From Marinifaba aquimaris (GTDB lineage: Bacteria; Pseudomonadota; Gammaproteobacteria; Enterobacterales; Alteromonadaceae): DNA of 64,000 bases. The stretch's first letter is position 1. The number at the start of each line of letters is the position of its first letter. The stretch spans positions 56,618-120,617 of the forward strand of contig NZ_JABULX010000009.1 of NCBI RefSeq assembly GCF_013328345.1. Reading direction: 5' to 3'. The notes under the pieces were generated by a model. The model had not been told where the DNA came from. It did no database searches and saw nothing but the letters and a program-made list of their open reading frames with translations. Made by a program: the position numbers and the translations under genes. This document shows, piece after piece, positions 63,458 through 64,000 of this stretch.

Positions 63458-64000
63458 ATGGGCAAGCTAATTAAGCAAAATTTATCTTTTATTGTACTGA
63501 TTACATCAATGTTGATCTTCAGAAGTGCTATCGCCGATTGGAGTGATGTACCTACAGGTTCAATGCAACCAACAATTAAAGAAGGCGATCGAATTTGGGT
63601 CAATAAAATGGCTTATGATTTACGTGTACCTTTTACTCATATCTCATTAATACAAACAGGTCAGCCAAAGCGAGGTGACATTGTTATTTTTGATTCTAAA
63701 GTTTCTGATAAGCGCTTAGTTAAAAGAGTGGTTGGTTTACCTGGTGATCGCGTTGCCATGAAACAGCATCAATTGTTTATTAATGACCAGGCTATTGCGC
63801 TATCTGAAATGCAAATGGCAGATGACCATTTAGTAGTAAAAGAAAAAATGGCTGGGCATCAATATAACATTCGCTTAGAGCAAGCGAACACGTTGTCAGC
63901 TAGTTTTGCCGAAGTTGAAGTACCAGCCAACCATTATTTAGTGCTAGGTGACAACAGAGATAATAGCGCTGACTCGAGAATGATAGGCTTTGTGCCAAGA
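63458..64000 (+). CDS. lepB: Type I signal peptidase, N-terminal part (runs off the window)
   Basis: The first 181 residues are seen. A membrane anchor (LSFIVLITSMLIFRSAIAD) is followed by box B PTGSMQPTIKEGD with the catalytic Ser, box D DKRLVKRVVGLPGDRV with the catalytic Lys, and box E LGDNRDNSADSR. It removes signal peptides at the outer face of the inner membrane. Only one N-terminal helix is seen, unlike E. coli LepB with two, and no lepA is next to it, so it may be an extra copy. The ATG at 63458 has only a weak upstream GGA. Confidence 0.85.
   Translation, partial: MGKLIKQNLSFIVLITSMLIFRSAIADWSDVPTGSMQPTIKEGDRIWVNKMAYDLRVPFTHISLIQTGQPKRGDIVIFDSKVSDKRLVKRVVGLPGDRVAMKQHQLFINDQAIALSEMQMADDHLVVKEKMAGHQYNIRLEQANTLSASFAEVEVPANHYLVLGDNRDNSADSRMIGFVPR

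Overview
The window looks like chromosomal DNA of a marine gammaproteobacterium of the order Alteromonadales, probably a Colwelliaceae- or Pseudoalteromonadaceae-like genome (Thalassotalea or Colwellia would fit). This is inferred from the gene content: a Crp of the enteric length, a fadBA pair with a PsrA-type operator, a ccoG-srkA-dsbA block, a PEP-CTERM protein, TIGR04219 and DUF3012 families, prlC, comM and rraB. The DNA is AT-rich and evenly composed. I saw no tRNA, rRNA, CRISPR array, prophage or insertion sequence.

Layout. 0-6.5 kb: the tail of a hybrid histidine kinase (receiver end plus HPt) facing a LuxR-type response regulator, a secreted M14 peptidase, crp, and a DsbA-like/degenerate receiver/GGDEF fusion, followed by DUF2750 and DUF924 genes. 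6.6-32.8 kb: a long run of about 40 mostly small genes, nearly all on the minus strand. It holds GNAT acetyltransferases, two GFA proteins, VOC, Rid, SDR, methyltransferase, Ogt, a tautomerase-like protein, GST, rhodanese (sseA), ybaK, a GH12-like lipoprotein, TerC, small membrane proteins, a divergent HxlR/cupin pair, and a MerR gene broken by one missing base. 33-37.3 kb: a PEP-CTERM protein and the beta-oxidation operon fadBA with a perfect PsrA-type palindrome upstream. 37.5-44.1 kb: slt, a DUF4097 lipoprotein, and the operon ccoG-srkA-dsbA-DUF523 (redox and envelope quality control). 44.3-52.4 kb: a small protein, HDOD, TauE/SafE, a FIST-domain hybrid kinase, an orphan HigA-like regulator and prlC with a sigma-32-like promoter.

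52.5-57.8 kb is a regulated envelope-lipid-transport unit. A TetR regulator is followed by an MMPL/RND exporter, a LolA-like periplasmic protein and an outer-membrane barrel protein. The same operator (TGACG-N3-CGTCA) stands before both the regulator and the exporter, and a terminator-like hairpin sits just before the barrel gene. 57.9-64 kb: comM, an orphan MlaC-like protein, LysR, GNAT, rraB, then two tandem homologous units exactly 150 bp apart, each ending in an intrinsic terminator (a candidate small-RNA pair), a YitT protein, and the start of a type I signal peptidase that runs off the window.

The observations most worth following are the tandem sRNA-like units at 62.3-62.6 kb, the DsbA-REC-GGDEF fusion, the operator and attenuator arrangement of the MMPL operon, and the sigma-32 and PsrA sites. 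All calls rest on reading the sequence and on memory of protein families. No database search was run.
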